A DNA stretch of 64,000 nt from Entonaema liquescens (GCA_902805475.1 CADCSX010000003.1:3844001-3908000), one strand, 5' to 3'; positions 11,451 through 24,493 are shown, numbered from the stretch's first letter. Made by a program: numbers and translations. Notes: generated from the letters alone by a model not told the origin.

Positions 11451-14400
11451 TCACGCCCTTATGCCACCCATTCCAACTTCACCGACTTCTAACTCAGTGG
11501 TTGGTACCTCCCCGCCGATGGCGACACTGGCAACACTCTCTCGTCGGCCGCCGGACATCCCCTCGATTCCAAGGCCTACTTCCCCAACCTTCCTCAGGAC
11601 AGCGAGAAGAGCGACCCTAAGGTCAGCACTGAGTTCCTTGCCCAGCAACTCAACGGCTAGAGGATAGAACGAAGGAATATGCTCCATAAACTCCTTGTCT
11701 GGCCATGTCGAGTACCCCTCTAGGACGTCAACTACAACTGGACGCCACGCTACGATGTTTCGTTGCTGTGATTCCTCCTCAAGCGCTAGGTAGCCCCTGA
11801 TGACGTCTTTGCAGAGAGGTACAAGAGCCTTCTCAACTTCGGGCCGACTCTCTGCGCGCGACGGCGAAGTATCGGCGAACATCCTGAATAAGATTTGGAT
11901 GTACGTAGCAGCCGAACCACTCTCCTGCTTTAGGAGGTTGGGCGGCTGTTTCATGAACCCTTCCCGCCATAGGCGCATGCGCAAGTCCTTATCTTCGTTG
12001 AACCGCCTGGCGAAAAGGAATGATTTCTTCAGGAGCGCCATCAGGCGCAACAACTCCGTGGATGGTATCTGAGAGTAGACCGTATCATTAGAGAAAAGTT
12101 CATTAACCGTCTCGATCATGAGGAGTTGTAGAACACAACGGGATATGATACGGTTAAAGAAGCGTCGTCGAGCCGCCGTTACTACTACAGGTTGCTGTTG
12201 GAGGGAAGACGCAGGTTTATAGTCTTCAAGACGGGTTGAAGCATTACCAGTTATCGAACGTGGGGAGTCTTCCATATGGGAAGCTTGAGCATTAACGCCT
12301 GAAGCAGATTCGATCCCTGATGAAATACTACCCTTATCTGTGCCGTTAATCTTTAGCGACTTTTCGTCCGTGGGAGAGTCATCTGTAGGTGTAAGAGGCA
12401 CTTCGAAGCCTAGCCCGTTGGGAGGCGGCGATAGTGCGGATGGAGCGTTGATTGTTGTGGCTGAGAATAGTTGGTAAGCTGTTGTCCTTTCGAACAACTC
12501 GCAGAATGAACCAACAATCTGGGCCCAATGACTGTTGGTGAACTTCGTTACATTCTGCAGAATTAGCTGCTGAAGACAATTGCTGCCTATCCTGGCGATC
12601 GTATCGTTTTCTTGACATATGCAAAGTGCCAACAGCTCGAGAAAGCGATCCAACATATACTCGAGGGCATCGAAGTAGTGCGTAAAGAGGATAATCATGT
12701 TACGAAGAGCCTGGATCATGGTGGTCGAAAGCCATACAGACAGTTCCTCGTGATTAAGAGCGTTGGTCATCTCGGGTCTGGACCGTAGTACCATGAATAT
12801 TGGGTAAAGTTGCTGTCTCCATAGTATATCCCAGAAATCAGACGGGAAATCACCACCGTATCGAAGTAAGGCCTCAAAGAAGTAATTCAAGGCATTTGAT
12901 CTTACTTCTAAGTCTTCCCCTGTCATTAGGACGTCGTGGAATGCGAATAAAACTGGGAACCAGAAGCCCTCCTCGATTGAAGTACCGCCCTGCTGCCTAG
13001 ACGGAGTGCTAGGCGACTCTGGAGAAGTAACGTCCGATGCTGTTGCTTGGTTGGACTTTTGCGATAGCGGGCATTCTGGAGTCTTGAGCATTTTTGGTAT
13101 TATCGATTTCAGTGTCTCCATTGCTTGTAGACTCTTTTTCTGGAACTTAATATTCTTTGAGAATTCAGTGAGACAAACAATAAGGTCCGTGAAGGCTCCT
13201 TGGGAGATGACAACGCCGAACCGTGTCTTATAAACAAGAGTGACGTTTTCGTAAGCCAAGTTGACGATAGTCTCATTAGGATCCCGCGCTGCAACGGTAA
13301 AGACGCCAAACATAGTTCTCCAACCTGACCGAATATTCTCGCCTCGGGCTTGGATCATCTGAACTAAGCAACGTAGAGCCATATCTTTGACAGTTAGGTT
13401 ATTTGAATTGGCGATGACATGCTCAAACGGCTTTAAAAAGTCCTTCTGAAACTTGAAACCTGGAAGCTCTTCAAGTTCCATGAAACGCATCGATAATTGT
13501 CGCAACGAGTCGAGCGCAAAGTACACGATTGCTGTATTGTTGTGGCATCCCACCTTATTGAAATGTTCGCCAAGAACCACCCAGATATTAGTCCATTCGA
13601 AACGGACACGGGTCATGTTGTAGTAACTGATTTCGACGATCTTTTGCAAACTATACGTTCGCGGGGAGTCGTTGGAGCCTGATACTTTGATCTCGTCCCA
13701 GCTCACTTCGGTTAGGGCTTTAGCGAAGTGTACGATGGCTTCTCCATTCAAATTTGCGGTATTGCTGAAAATCCGGTCTACACTCCTAATGACATCGTCC
13801 GATCTGCTCTCGAGTGCAATTTCCATGGAAAATCCTCTTGCCCCAGGATTAGACCTATTTCGGCGTCGGGCAGAGGCCGTTGATTTACGTGATTCGTTTG
13901 TACTTGTCCTCTCGGGTGGCATGAAGCGCGCTTTGGACACGTCGGGGATGGCACCCTCGTCGACACCACCGGTAATGAGCTGTAATCGGTCCAGCTGACT
14001 TATGCACATGAGGATGTCCTTCCAAGATTCCTTCAAATAGTTACCTTCCGTTTGTCCTAACTCCAGGATGACTCGCAATGCCTCCACGTTCTTGGCGAGA
14101 ATCTGTTGCGGGTTGTTCAGATTGGTGGCATTCTTCAAAGCCGACATGAAAGCTTCCCGCGCGGTTGCCAGGTCAAAAAGACACGCAATCTTTATGGCGT
14201 GCTTCATCCCTTCCAAGCATAATTTGTTCACTTCTAAGTTTTGCGCCTTCTGCATCTGGTTTGAGAAGGCAGAGAAGAAGGACATCCAGGTCACATCAAA
14301 CATGGGCCCAACGTGCCTAAAAGATGTTGCCGGGATGAACTTGACTCCGGCCCTTGCGGCGTTCTTCCGCTGGTTCTTGAATAAGTTCTTGAAGAGTTGC

Positions 14401-17078
14401 TCCGAGCGAAGAGAGATCTCCTCAGATTGCTGCACATACGCTTCTCGCTGGAGATCACGACCAACATTCGAAAGAGCTTGACCAAGTCCGGCAGCAAAAC
14501 CCGATGATTGTACAGGCAAGCTACCTGCAGCGGCAGCAGCCTCGCGCTCACTTTTAAGGACTATCTCATTACCCGCAATCTCATCGTAAATACCGATCAG
14601 GTACTCATCTGGCAAATCGGCATTGTCGTTAATACCCCTGTTGTTCTTGATGAAGTCTTCCTTAGTCATACGCCTAGCTATTTTGCTACTGTGCAAGTCT
14701 GTGTTGAGCAAGATTACTGAATAAGCTAGAACATAGGCAGTGTCCGCATTGGCAAAAGCATTCGGATTGCCCATGACATAGCGATTAGCAAATTTCAACA
14801 TAAATCGATCAATTTTCTGGGCTTCTCCAGGAAGACGGAATGACTGAAGAAATTGTCGCAAGGCGTCTACGAAGCGCCTTTGAGTGAAGTCCATAGTGTC
14901 GACGAAAGCATGCATAATCTCAATATTCTTCGCATCACCCTCGCCGAGATATTCACCAATCTGTGCCTTATCAAGCCGATCATCTGAGATCAAAAACTTG
15001 GCAATGTCCTTAGGAGTATCACTTGGAATAAACCCTTCCTGAATCAGAAGCTTAATTCCTTTTTTCGGTTTGAAGTTAAATTGACGGATCGCATTAGCCA
15101 ATGCTGTTTTCCGTGCCTTCTCTTTCTCTAATTGGGCCGGGTCATCGTCAACAACGGGCGTAGAGGGTAACGGCGTTTCAAGGCGAGAGTTACTATCGGC
15201 AGCCGAAGGGTCTATAGACTCCCGGATATCATCCGCCGAAGGGCGTGCATCATTGTCGCGTGACGTTCCGTTCACATCCGGACGACCGACGACTGACCAA
15301 TTAACAAGTGATCGCAAAGCCTCAACGAGAGAATCTAAGGCTGCCCTCTTAATCACATATTCCCGCGGTATCTCAGGTTCAGGTTCATTAGGAGGCACGA
15401 TATCTCTCACGTTTAGAGGTGGTGGCAAGACCCCCTTCAATTGCCAATCCGAGCCAATGTTTGGATTTGAATTTTTCTCCTCGTATAGTTGCTCCTGGGC
15501 AGAGGTGATGGATACTGGGTTAATGGCAAGTTTCGAAAGGTCCTCGATAATAGTCTGGAATAAATTGTCGAGTTGGGAGTCGCAATCATAATTGAGATAT
15601 GTCTCTACTAACCCTCGGGGGTCGCCGCAAAACCTAGTGAGTATATTGATGAAATAGAGCTTTTGAGAGGGCGGCGCAGTCCTCCTAGCCAAAAGCGCCA
15701 AGTATATCTCGTTGAGAAACACCTCTATTTCTTTCTATAATCATATTGTTAGACCAGTCGAGACCCATAAGTAAAACGCCAGTCTTACCTTGAACGGCGC
15801 GCGCATGAATTTAAACATCAGCCAGAATATTTCACAGCAAACCTCAAACACCTTATCGACCGAGCTGGCACCATTTCGGGTGATGCTAAGGCAAAGATAG
15901 AACTTGATGGCTTGTAGGAAACTGGTCGCCTCGTTACTTTTCGTGTTGGTGATGGTACATAGGGGCGAGGTAAAAACCAGCATGTGGTTATTTAAAAGGG
16001 TGCGGATGAGGTGGAGTGATATGAGTTTAGATCGCATATGTTGGCCTCGGTAATCGTAAAGCTGGTCCGGGGGTAAGATCTTAGTCGATAGGTTACAGAA
16101 AGACCGGAAAACGAGGTATGCATCCCGGATGTAAACCTCGTCCTCGGCTTCGAGGGACTCGGCGGTTTCTTCCGCCTCGGTGGCGGTGTCGCTCTGCGTC
16201 TGTTCGGAGACTCTCCTCGCTATTTTCTTCGGTGGTTTTAACTGCGTGACCATAGTCGGGCCGTCGCCTAGATTCGAATCGTCAAAACTCTTTCGGTGCT
16301 CGAGGTCCTTTAAAGTTAACTTAGGTCCGGCTTCATTCGTCGATTGGGAACGTGCGAGCTCAGGTAGGTTGTGAGCGCTCGCCTCATCGGGCGTCTCCTG
16401 ATCTTCTTCGGCAGCAACATCGTTTTCGTTGGCGACGGAATCTGCCTGTTCAAAAGTGACATTGCTAGAGCTGTTCTTCAGTCTTTCTAGATTAATGCGA
16501 GCTTCCTTCATATGCAGTCTCGTTTTGACACGTTCGAATACCATGCCAATCATCTGGGTCAGGGTTCCTTGTGCGGCCTGCTGATTTTCCGGACTTCGCG
16601 ACAGCAAAAAGACATTGTATACCTGGCGCACTGCCTTCAGCAACCCAGCTCCATGCACGACAATCTTATCATTCAAAATGGCGGCCAACAAGGCCTGGAC
16701 GATATGTCGCTGGACGTCGACAGGTGTGGTCTCGCCCTGAAAACAATCGCATATCGTATCGATAGCACGATCTATCATAGATGCCTGCTCCGTGCCATCC
16801 TCCTCGGCGCTACTTGTGGAGACATTTACGGAGAAGTACGAGGAAGATGTAAGTTTCTGTATGCAGTCGAGAGCGGTATTAATCAATTGACTACTTCCAG
16901 TTTTTGTAGCTAATTGTAAAGGCGCGAAGACAACTTGAGGATCGGGCAGCTGAGTTCCCCCTTCCTTGATGGCCTTGAGAGCCTTCTCGGTAAGTTCGGC
17001 GAGCTGTTTATTCCTCTGTGCTTCTTTGGATGCAGCGATGGCCTCAAGAGAGGACACCACAAAGACTAAGGAGCTCAT
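11451..17078 (-). CDS. SEC7: Sec7/BIG-type guanine nucleotide exchange factor for Arf
   Basis: Exon 1 is 17078-15789 and exon 2 15734-11451, with one 54 bp intron; the product has 1,857 residues, a usual length for fungal Sec7. The order is a DCB region, an HUS region (HUS box NYDCD near residue 480), and the catalytic Sec7 domain at about 635-820. The glutamic finger FRLPGEAQKIDRF puts the catalytic Glu near residue 734, and NTDLHS follows. C-terminal HDS repeats come after that. The protein exchanges GDP for GTP on Arf1 at the trans-Golgi, driving vesicle formation. The linker before the catalytic domain and the segment around 12200-12400 are low complexity and acidic. The start is the ATG opening the long frame (SSLVFVVSSLEAI), which keeps the DCB region whole. 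This is one of the safest calls in the window. Confidence 0.95.
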
Positions 17079-18901
17079 AATTCGCCGAGCTTAAGGAAAA
17101 GGAGTAGCGGCCATTCGAGGAAGGTCGGCTGCTAAGAAAAAAGACAGGAGTTTAGTTCGGGTTCGAATTCGCGACTTTGTATCGTGATCCAGGGATGAAT
17201 GGCTTCGTTAGGTAGGCTTCGTGAGTCTGTCCTTTTCGTCGAACCTAACACCTGCGCTATTCAATGGGAATTATGTTGTCGCCTCGGTCACTACTAATAT
17301 ATAGTGAAAACTGACAACTTATATCGCCAGGGGAAAAGAAGGCGCAGTTGTAGTAAATGACGAGCTTCGTAGGGACTTTTATTAACTTTGGAGGTTTTTA
17401 GTCTGGCCAAGCTGGCAAAGTTCCCTGAACAAGGGTTGCTCTCCACTGTAGATTTAATTGATGACAAGGCCCAAGGTCCAAAAACCGCGGCAAGGGGTGG
17501 GTGGGGAGTTGCATACCACGTACACAGGTAGTAGGTTACCTCTGCGGCGGATAAATCAGAACCGGCCTTAGGTACCTGGGCTTCTAGCCTGCCTTACACG
17601 AACTTTTCACGAGTATCGAGTACCGTAAAGCTTTCCATTAGCCACACCCAATCTCAACCTTTTGGGATTTCCAGTCCATCAGCCACAACTGCCACAACTG
17701 CCACAAATCTGTCACCTCTGTCTTATTGCTTTATCTATAAGACAGATAAGCTTTGATAAGTATCCAGCTGCTTACAAGAGCTCACTCAGCCATTTTATTA
17801 AATTTTGAAATCTCGTAGTCATCCTTTAGACATGTCGGGATTTAAGTGTGATAGTCTTTCCGCCTCTTTGAATGATAGTCTCAATTCGAGGACACTTAAC
17901 TTCGGTTGATAAGCACTTGTCTTCGTAAGTTGTCATGCATCGCCATATACATCTATGTTAGGTGTTTAGATGTAGCGAAGCTCTCTTATGATCGATAGTA
18001 AGAGGTGAGATGTACTTTTTAAACTTCATATTTTTTACTATTCGACTAGAGCTCTACTAGCCTGGCTAGCCTAGACCTTTAAACCAATCAGGGACGGATC
18101 GCACGGCGGAATCCATTGGGGAGACCCATTTCCCTATTCCTACGGATTCCGACAAGACCGGTGTATCTATACCTCCTAGAAATATCAGTCAATAATGTGT
18201 GTAAGTGCACGGTTGCGTGAGGAGTCAAAATGAACTTTTAAAAATAAGAAATAAAAGTAGAAGTTAAAGCAATGACATATAAGTTACATCAACTTGACTT
18301 ATATATTAGTTAAGAATAAATTACAATGCCAAGTTGATAGATATTTTGATATCAAAGTAAATATAAGTGCGAGAGCATCAGGTAATCTGCACAGTAAGAG
18401 GTACCGATACATCACAACCCAGGAAATATACCTACCTACATGCAGCATAATTGTTTTTTGGTGCAACACTTTTTAGCGGTTCGGAGCTTCTCTCAACGTC
18501 CCTGAAAAAAGTTTTGGGGCAAGGCTGCCAATACATTTTTACTCGCACCGCAGAACGGACGGTACTTCCGTACTTTGCTGAGAAAGGACCCCGTCACGAA
18601 AATAACCCGCCGCCAATCAACAACTCCCAGACCTCAACTTCTTAGGTCTAATCTTTTTTTCTCTTCAACGTCCCCGTCTCGCGCCGTCCACCGTCTACCC
18701 TCTCTCCCCCAAACTTCCACCACCTCAAATCAATTGGACTCGGTCAATCGATTCCAGGTGCTGGCAACTTGTCTGCTCTGAGATACCCCGACCTGTCCAA
18801 TTCTTTTTTTCCTTGTTGCCGTATTAAATCGCACCGGATTTCCTCTTTTTATATAACTTTTTTTTTATCCGGGGGAGAGCTATTTTCTTCCAACCACCAA
18901 A
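17079..18901. promoter_or_regulatory. Divergent promoter region between sec7 and pyruvate dehydrogenase E2
   Basis: This 1.8 kb spacer holds the promoters of two divergent housekeeping genes. Near 17690 there are short CCACAACTG-type repeats. A pyrimidine-rich tract runs about 18640-18900 up to the E2 start codon, as is typical of fungal 5' leaders. No coding region is supported; small frames at 18294-19050 have no recognisable product. Confidence 0.5.
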
Positions 18902-20332
18902 ATGTTCGGCGCTGTTTTAAGAAGGCAAGGCCTCCTAAGGACCACAACCCTCAGATCGGGCTTTATGCCCTTGGCCAGATATTATGCATCCTTCCCGCCG
19001 CACACAGTCGTCAAAATGCCTGCGCTGTCCCCCACAATGACAGCCGGTAACATTGGCGCATGGCAGAAGAAACCCGGAGACACCATCGCCCCCGGTGAGG
19101 TTCTAGTCGAGATCGAGACGGATAAAGCTCAGATGGACTTCGAGTTCCAAGAAGAAGGTGTTATCGCTAAGATTCTAAAAGAAGCCGGCGAGAAAGACGT
19201 CCCCGTTGGCAATGTGCGTGACTTTTTGCGCTTCCCCATTCCGTACTCCGAAATGCTGACATGACCATTTTAGCCCATTGCTGTTCTTGTCGAAGAGGGT
19301 ACCGATGTCTCTGCCTTCGAGTCCTTCAGTCTCGCAGACGCAGGAGGTGCCGCGGCACCGGCTGCTAAAGAGGAGAAGAAGTCAGATGCGCCGTCTGATG
19401 CGGCCTCCGCTCCGGCTCCGGCACCGACCCAAGAGCCCGAACAATACTCTCACGAAGGAAAGATTGAGCCCGCCCTTGAACGACTACCTAACATCACTCC
19501 GGCAGCCCAGCGATTGGCGAAGGAGAAGGGTGTTGTTCTGTCTAATCTCAAGGGTACCGGCCCCGGTGGTAAGATTACGGAAGACGACGTCAAGAAGGCC
19601 AGCTCAACTGCCGGTCCCTCTGCCTCCCCTGCTGCCTCCTACGAAGATACCCCCCTATCCAACATGCGAAAGACCATCGCCAAGCGCCTGCAAGAGTCTG
19701 TTAGGGAGAACCCCCATTTCTTCGTCAGCAGTCAGATTTCCGTTACCAAGCTTCTAAAGCTCCGACAAGCTCTAAACAACTCGTCCGAGGGCAAGTACAA
19801 GCTGTCTGTTAACGATTTCCTTATTAAGGCTATTGCTGTTGCTTCCAAGAAGGTTCCCGCTGCCAACTCAGCCTGGACAGGCGACGCTATCCGCCAGTAC
19901 AACACTGTCGATGTTTCCGTCGCTGTCGCTACTCCTAACGGTTTAATCACTCCTATTGTCACTGGCGTCGAGGCCCGCGGCCTAGAATCTATCTCGTCCA
20001 AGGTCAAGGAACTCGCTAAGAAGGCCCGTGATAACAAGCTCAAGCCTGAGGAATACCAAGGTGGTACTATCTCTATTTCCAACATGGGCATGAACGCTGC
20101 CGTCGACAACTTCACCGCCGTCATTAACCCCCCTCAGGCCGCTATCCTAGCCGTTGGTACCACGAAGAAGGTTGCCATCCCCGCTGGTCAGGATGGTACC
20201 GGTGTCGAGTGGGATGACCAGATCACCGTTACTGGAAGCTTCGACCACAAGGTAGTTGACGGTGCGGTCGGTGCCGAATGGATCAAGGAATTCAAGAAGG
20301 TCATTGAGAACCCTCTTGAGCTGCTGCTGTGA
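18902..20332 (+). CDS. Dihydrolipoamide acetyltransferase (E2) of the pyruvate dehydrogenase complex, mitochondrial
   Basis: Exon 1 is 18902-19213 and exon 2 19274-20332; the 60 bp intron has a GTGCGT donor. The product has 456 residues. It starts with a basic mitochondrial presequence (Arg-rich, ending near YYAS at 27-30). One lipoyl domain follows with its lysine in ETDKAQMDF (K75), then an Ala/Pro-rich hinge and the E1/E3-binding domain ([14 protein letters not shown] to [13 protein letters not shown]). The catalytic acyltransferase domain ends in [13 protein letters not shown], with the active His near 429 and Asp near 433. It moves the acetyl group from lipoamide to CoA in the mitochondrial matrix. 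One lipoyl domain and this length fit the yeast Lat1/Pda2 type. All catalytic residues that I can check are present. Confidence 0.95.
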
Positions 20333-20701
20333 ATGAACAAAATTACGTACCTAGGGGCGTCAGGGAAATGATTGGTCATAGACACGGGATGAAATCCATT
20401 TGTAGCATTACGCCGCATGAACTGTAATAATAAATTCTACAAAAGTGAATATTGAGAGATAAGTTTGATCTCTACTCTATTTTGTGTAGAGGACGGCGGT
20501 ACTTTAGAGGATTGACGATTTAACACCACTGAGCGAGTACAGTTTCTAAAGATTTTACTTCATGATTTTCCTCAGATCTATCTTCATTTTTCGCTATGTG
20601 CAGTCCGAAAACTTGTCTTGCTTATGCACTAGTCATTTCATAAGACTTTTATATACCAAGTGCCAGTTCAAATAGTTTAATTAAACTTTTAACTCTCGTC
20701 G
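20333..20701. other. Intergenic, convergent 3' ends
   Basis: These 369 bp separate two converging stop codons. They are AT-rich and I see no gene or repeat. Confidence 0.5.
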
Positions 20702-22093
20702 TCAAGCCCGCTTCGGGTTTCGTCGTCGCTCCCCGACTCTCTCAGTAGTTTTTACCCTCTCATCTGCATTATCCTTACTACCTCTACTGCCTACAGGGTC
20801 CTTCCGGGAAGAAATTCCATCAGAATCAGGTAATTGACTTCTTAGCCCAGCGAGCACGGAACCAAGACCGGCTTTGAGTTGAGGATTTTGCGCCTGTTCG
20901 GCGCGCAACTCTAGCTCTCGGATTTTATTACGAAGTTCCTTCACGCTCGCGTCTTCTTCATCCCCCTGGTCGTCTTCGCTGCCTAGGCTACTTTCTCCCT
21001 CATCAGCATTATACCCGTCAAGTAAATCCTCACCAAACGCCGTCGCGAACGCCTGTGCCATCCCCGGGTCCTTGATCGCGAAGACGACATGCTCAAAACA
21101 CTCCCACGAATCCGAATCCGACTCCTTTTTCTTCCCCTTTCCTTTTCTCTTCTGTTGGCCATTCTCTCCTTTGACTAGGACCTTCAGCCACGCCTTCGCG
21201 ATCTCGCCGACGGGATTTCCATATGCACCGCATCCCCATGCCCCTAACACCACTCGGCGCACCCTTTTGGTAGCGAATACGCGCAGTACGGCACGGATCT
21301 TGCGCACGGCTAATTCGCGGTCCGCCGCACTGGCGTAGCGGGCGAATCCAGAGTCTTCATCGACGTTAATTTCGGGCATACGTATCATGGCTGCGGATGC
21401 GACGTCCACGAACCAGCGGTCGCTCTTGGGCAACAATTCCTCCTCATCGCCTCCCTTCCCCGCCCCTGTATCTTTTACCCCTATTCCATTCCCACCCTCA
21501 TCTCTCGTCTCGTCTTCGTCATCCACATCTCTCTTCTTCTTCTTTTTGTTCTGGGGTTCACTACTAAAGCCACGGAATACTAACACGTCTGGAGTGAAGA
21601 CAACACCGAGCTCAGGCAGACGGTAAAACTCATCGCGTAGAGAGGGGAGTAGTGTCGAACGCATGCACAGCGATTCCTCCTGGCTCGATGCGCCATTCAC
21701 GAACCCGCCGCCTGCAGATAACGGCGACGCCATATTCAACACGCCAACACGAGCTGTCGTATTAGATAGATCTCGCCGGTGGTCCGAAACGAGAAGCAAT
21801 GAGTGCGCCGCCTCTAAGGTATCTGCCACACGCAGCGAGATAACGGGACCTTTACTTTTGTCCCCGCCATCTCCTTCGTCTAGGATAGATCCTTGGCGAC
21901 CGCGTTGTCGCGCTCCGGTCTGAGAAGGGGGATCGATAATCAGCTCCGAAGCTTCGATCCCCCGCCTAGCCCGCGGATGCGCCGCAAGTAATGGTGGTAT
22001 GACCTTGTTAATTGTAGCTTTGGCCCGCTTCGCTCGGGCATCGCGACGGAAGCCCGCGGGTGGTCTACCGACTGAAGGCTCGGTACGTCCCAT
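20702..22093 (-). CDS. Microbial-type PARG-like protein (TIGR02452/DUF2263 family)
   Basis: This is a single exon of 463 residues. The macro-domain signature of poly(ADP-ribose) glycohydrolases is present: GGG at 128-130, seven residues, then QEE at 138-140 (GGGFVNGASSQEESLC). Further family motifs follow: FTPDVLVFRGF and VVLGAWGCGAYGNPVGEIA. Such enzymes cut ADP-ribose polymers or release ADP-ribose from modified proteins. Two charged low-complexity insertions break the fold, one Lys/Asp/Glu-rich after DVLVFRGF and one Lys-rich (KGKGKKK) after GNPVGEIA. A short predicted coiled coil lies near 385-410 and the basic C-terminus could be a nuclear signal. Both catalytic glutamates are kept, so activity is likely but unproven. 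Confidence 0.85.
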   Translation of the reverse strand: MGRTEPSVGRPPAGFRRDARAKRAKATINKVIPPLLAAHPRARRGIEASELIIDPPSQTGARQRGRQGSILDEGDGGDKSKGPVISLRVADTLEAAHSLLLVSDHRRDLSNTTARVGVLNMASPLSAGGGFVNGASSQEESLCMRSTLLPSLRDEFYRLPELGVVFTPDVLVFRGFSSEPQNKKKKKRDVDDEDETRDEGGNGIGVKDTGAGKGGDEEELLPKSDRWFVDVASAAMIRMPEINVDEDSGFARYASAADRELAVRKIRAVLRVFATKRVRRVVLGAWGCGAYGNPVGEIAKAWLKVLVKGENGQQKRKGKGKKKESDSDSWECFEHVVFAIKDPGMAQAFATAFGEDLLDGYNADEGESSLGSEDDQGDEEDASVKELRNKIRELELRAEQAQNPQLKAGLGSVLAGLRSQLPDSDGISSRKDPVGSRGSKDNADERVKTTERVGERRRNPKRA

Positions 22094-22737
22094 TGTAGAT
22101 AAAACTTCCCTACTTCATAATAGAATTAAGACGTAACTAGTTATATATTAGGTACCCAAGGTAGGACTAATTGGCTCCTGCATTGGACATGGACCTCAAC
22201 GAAGAGATTACTTGTGTCAGCTGACTTTGCCTTGCTTTGATGTTATAAGAAGAAAAGAAGTAAACTTAGGTCCAAGTAATTTGTGAGGACCCGGCGGGAC
22301 ATGCATTGTAAACCGACCGGAACTCAAATCTATCGGAAATTGACCCGACCCGACCGGCCATCCGGGTGGTTATAACGTTTTTTATAGCTTGAACCTTCCA
22401 CCTCTTATAGTAGTGTTTAGTCAGCAATAGTACCGGTAAATGGATATTTTTAAATATAATAGCCCAATTTCTAATCTCCTAATAGCATCTACATATCTCT
22501 ATTCACACTCACCGTTGGCTTTGGTCACGCATGCCGGTACTATCTTCTTATTCAATCACTGCGAGATTGTCAAGGGTTATGTATTCCATATTCAATGGTG
22601 TTATTTTATTTTTATTTTCATTTCATTTTACTCATTCTCTAGCATCGCCATCTTCATCTAAGAAATAAGAAGACGATACTGGGGGGTATCTAACATTTCG
22701 CAAGGCCTGCTCAATATATACACGTAATTCATTTCCC
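22094..22737. other. Intergenic between PARG-like gene and MFS pseudogene
   Basis: This 644 bp spacer holds the promoter of the PARG-like gene and the 3' flank of the transporter relic. No gene is supported. A GC-rich patch with repeated CCGACC/GACCCG words lies at about 22280-22370. Confidence 0.5.
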
Positions 22738-24493
22738 TTACAATATGTACCGGTATCCCTTGTGCAACCGCGTAGCATCATCAGGGATGTTCGTGCTAGG
22801 CGTAACCGTCGCATCATCGGGTTGTGTCTCCCAGGCACGTTCTTCCTCTTCCAGCTTCTTGTTGAGGTCTGCTAGGATGGCGCGGAACGCCCAGCAGCCA
22901 ACGATTGTGATTCCGAACATGGCAGTGACGATACCGTAACTCTTACGGTATCCGTTGTCCTTCAGGTTCCACACGTAGCTACCTGCCACGTTGCCCAGCT
23001 GCGAGAACGCGTTGATGAGAGCGATCGCGACGGCACGCTTGGCAGGCGGTCGGGGGAATGAAGAGCTGATCCAGGAGTAGAAGACGATGAAACCCGCGTA
23101 GGAGCTTGCTTGGAGGAACAGAGCCACGTATCGGGCGGCTACATTTAGGGTCGACATGCTGATGACGAAACCGACAAGTCCGCCAATGATGGGGCCAACG
23201 ATATGCCAGAACTACCGGTTAATTTAGTCATTTTTTGTTCAAAATAGTAGAGTACGAGTCTAGAGTGGGTATACACACCTTCTCTTGAGTCCGGTCAGCG
23301 TGCCAGGCATTCAATATCGAGACGATACACGAGAAGACCCAAGGCGGGGAGCTCATGAGTAGTGTCGGCACGTAGTCAAATCCAAGTGTGCCCGTGAGAG
23401 TGGGCTGCATAACAATGTTAGTCGCTATAAACTCTGCGATAGTCCCAGGAGGTTACTACTTACGAAGAAGGCATTGAAGGAGAGACCAACGACGTAGGCC
23501 GTAAAGGTAAGCATCATGAGGTAAATCTTAATGTCCTTGACGGCCATGATCAAACCGTCGAAGACACCTTGGTTGGCCTCATCAACATCAGCCTCACCCA
23601 CATCTTCAATCATTCTCAACTGTGCAACCTCGAGCTCCTCGGCGGTAAATCCGCGAGAGTTGTGCGGCAGATCCGGAAGGATGAAAGCAGAGGAGATGGC
23701 AGTGGCCATGGTAATCGCACCCTCAATCCAGAACAGCCATCGCCAAGCAGCGTGGCCCAGAACACCCTGCATGTTCGACAATACACCAGCTCCCACAAGG
23801 GCCGAGAAGGCGTTGGAGATAATGTTACCGCAGAATAAAATCGCATTTCTTGTGGTAAGCTCCTTTCGCGTGTACCACTTAGACTGAATCAAGAGCGCTC
23901 CCGGCAGGAAAGCGGCTTCGACAAAGCCTAGGAAGAATCGCACGAGAACCATGCCAGTGAAGTTGTTGGTGTTTCCGCTGAGTGTAGAGATGAGACCCCA
24001 CAGAAGCATGGCGCATGCAATATAGAGGATGGGCGTTGGATCCGGTTGATGAACATATTCGACGGGACCTGCATCAAGATGTACCCGACGTACAAGATAC
24101 TCAGGCAAGTTGAATATTGCGTCTATAGGCAGTTAGCACGGTGACCCAGGATGAAATAGATAGATCTTGGCTATAAGTCGCCAATTGTGACTAGGTGAGT
24201 AGGTACTTACATCATCCAGGCTCAGGTCTGACTGAAGTCCCTTAAGTCGGGCGGCCGCAATGTTGTTACGATCAAGGTAGTTGAGGATGTAGATGAGAAC
24301 GAAGAGAGCATCGCGCATCGAGCTTGCGCAGCAACGACTTCTCTACGCGCGCACGATGCGCCGGATCCATTGAAGCGGCAGCAAGTAGATGTCTAGGGGT
24401 AGCATCGGGTATCGTCGAATGCTCCAACGTTTCTATATCTTGCTTAGCCGCAAGGCCTTGGGCAGGCTCGGCTCTTGTGATCTCGTCGGCCAT
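22738..24493 (-). pseudogene. MFS transporter of the anion:cation symporter (Dal5-like) type with two frameshifts
   Basis: Exons are 24493-24211 (interrupted), 24122-23464 (interrupted), 23404-23279 and 23211-22738; introns have good splice signals. Typical features are VEKSLLRKLD before the first membrane span, LNYLDRNNIAAARLKGL, CLSILYVGYILMQVPSNM, and FLGFVEAAFLPGAL. A family like Dal5/tartrate transporters imports small organic acids or ureides at the plasma membrane. The frame breaks twice. Near 24310 the reading shifts by +1 between KLDAR and LFVLIY, inside a CTCT run. Near 24010 it shifts by one base between NRIQRPS and LYIACAML, beside a CC run. Neither place has an intron. Everything else is intact, so either the gene died recently or these are assembly errors in short repeats. 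Confidence 0.75.

Noticed and set aside
17159..17170. GGGTTCGAATTC, resembling a tRNA B box
   Set aside because: No acceptor, D-arm or anticodon-arm pairing could be found upstream.
23425..24108. A start codon at 24108 for the transporter
   Set aside because: The first 30 residues of that frame are an off-frame reading of the conserved CLSILYVGYILMQVPSNM segment; the real frame shifts near 24010.
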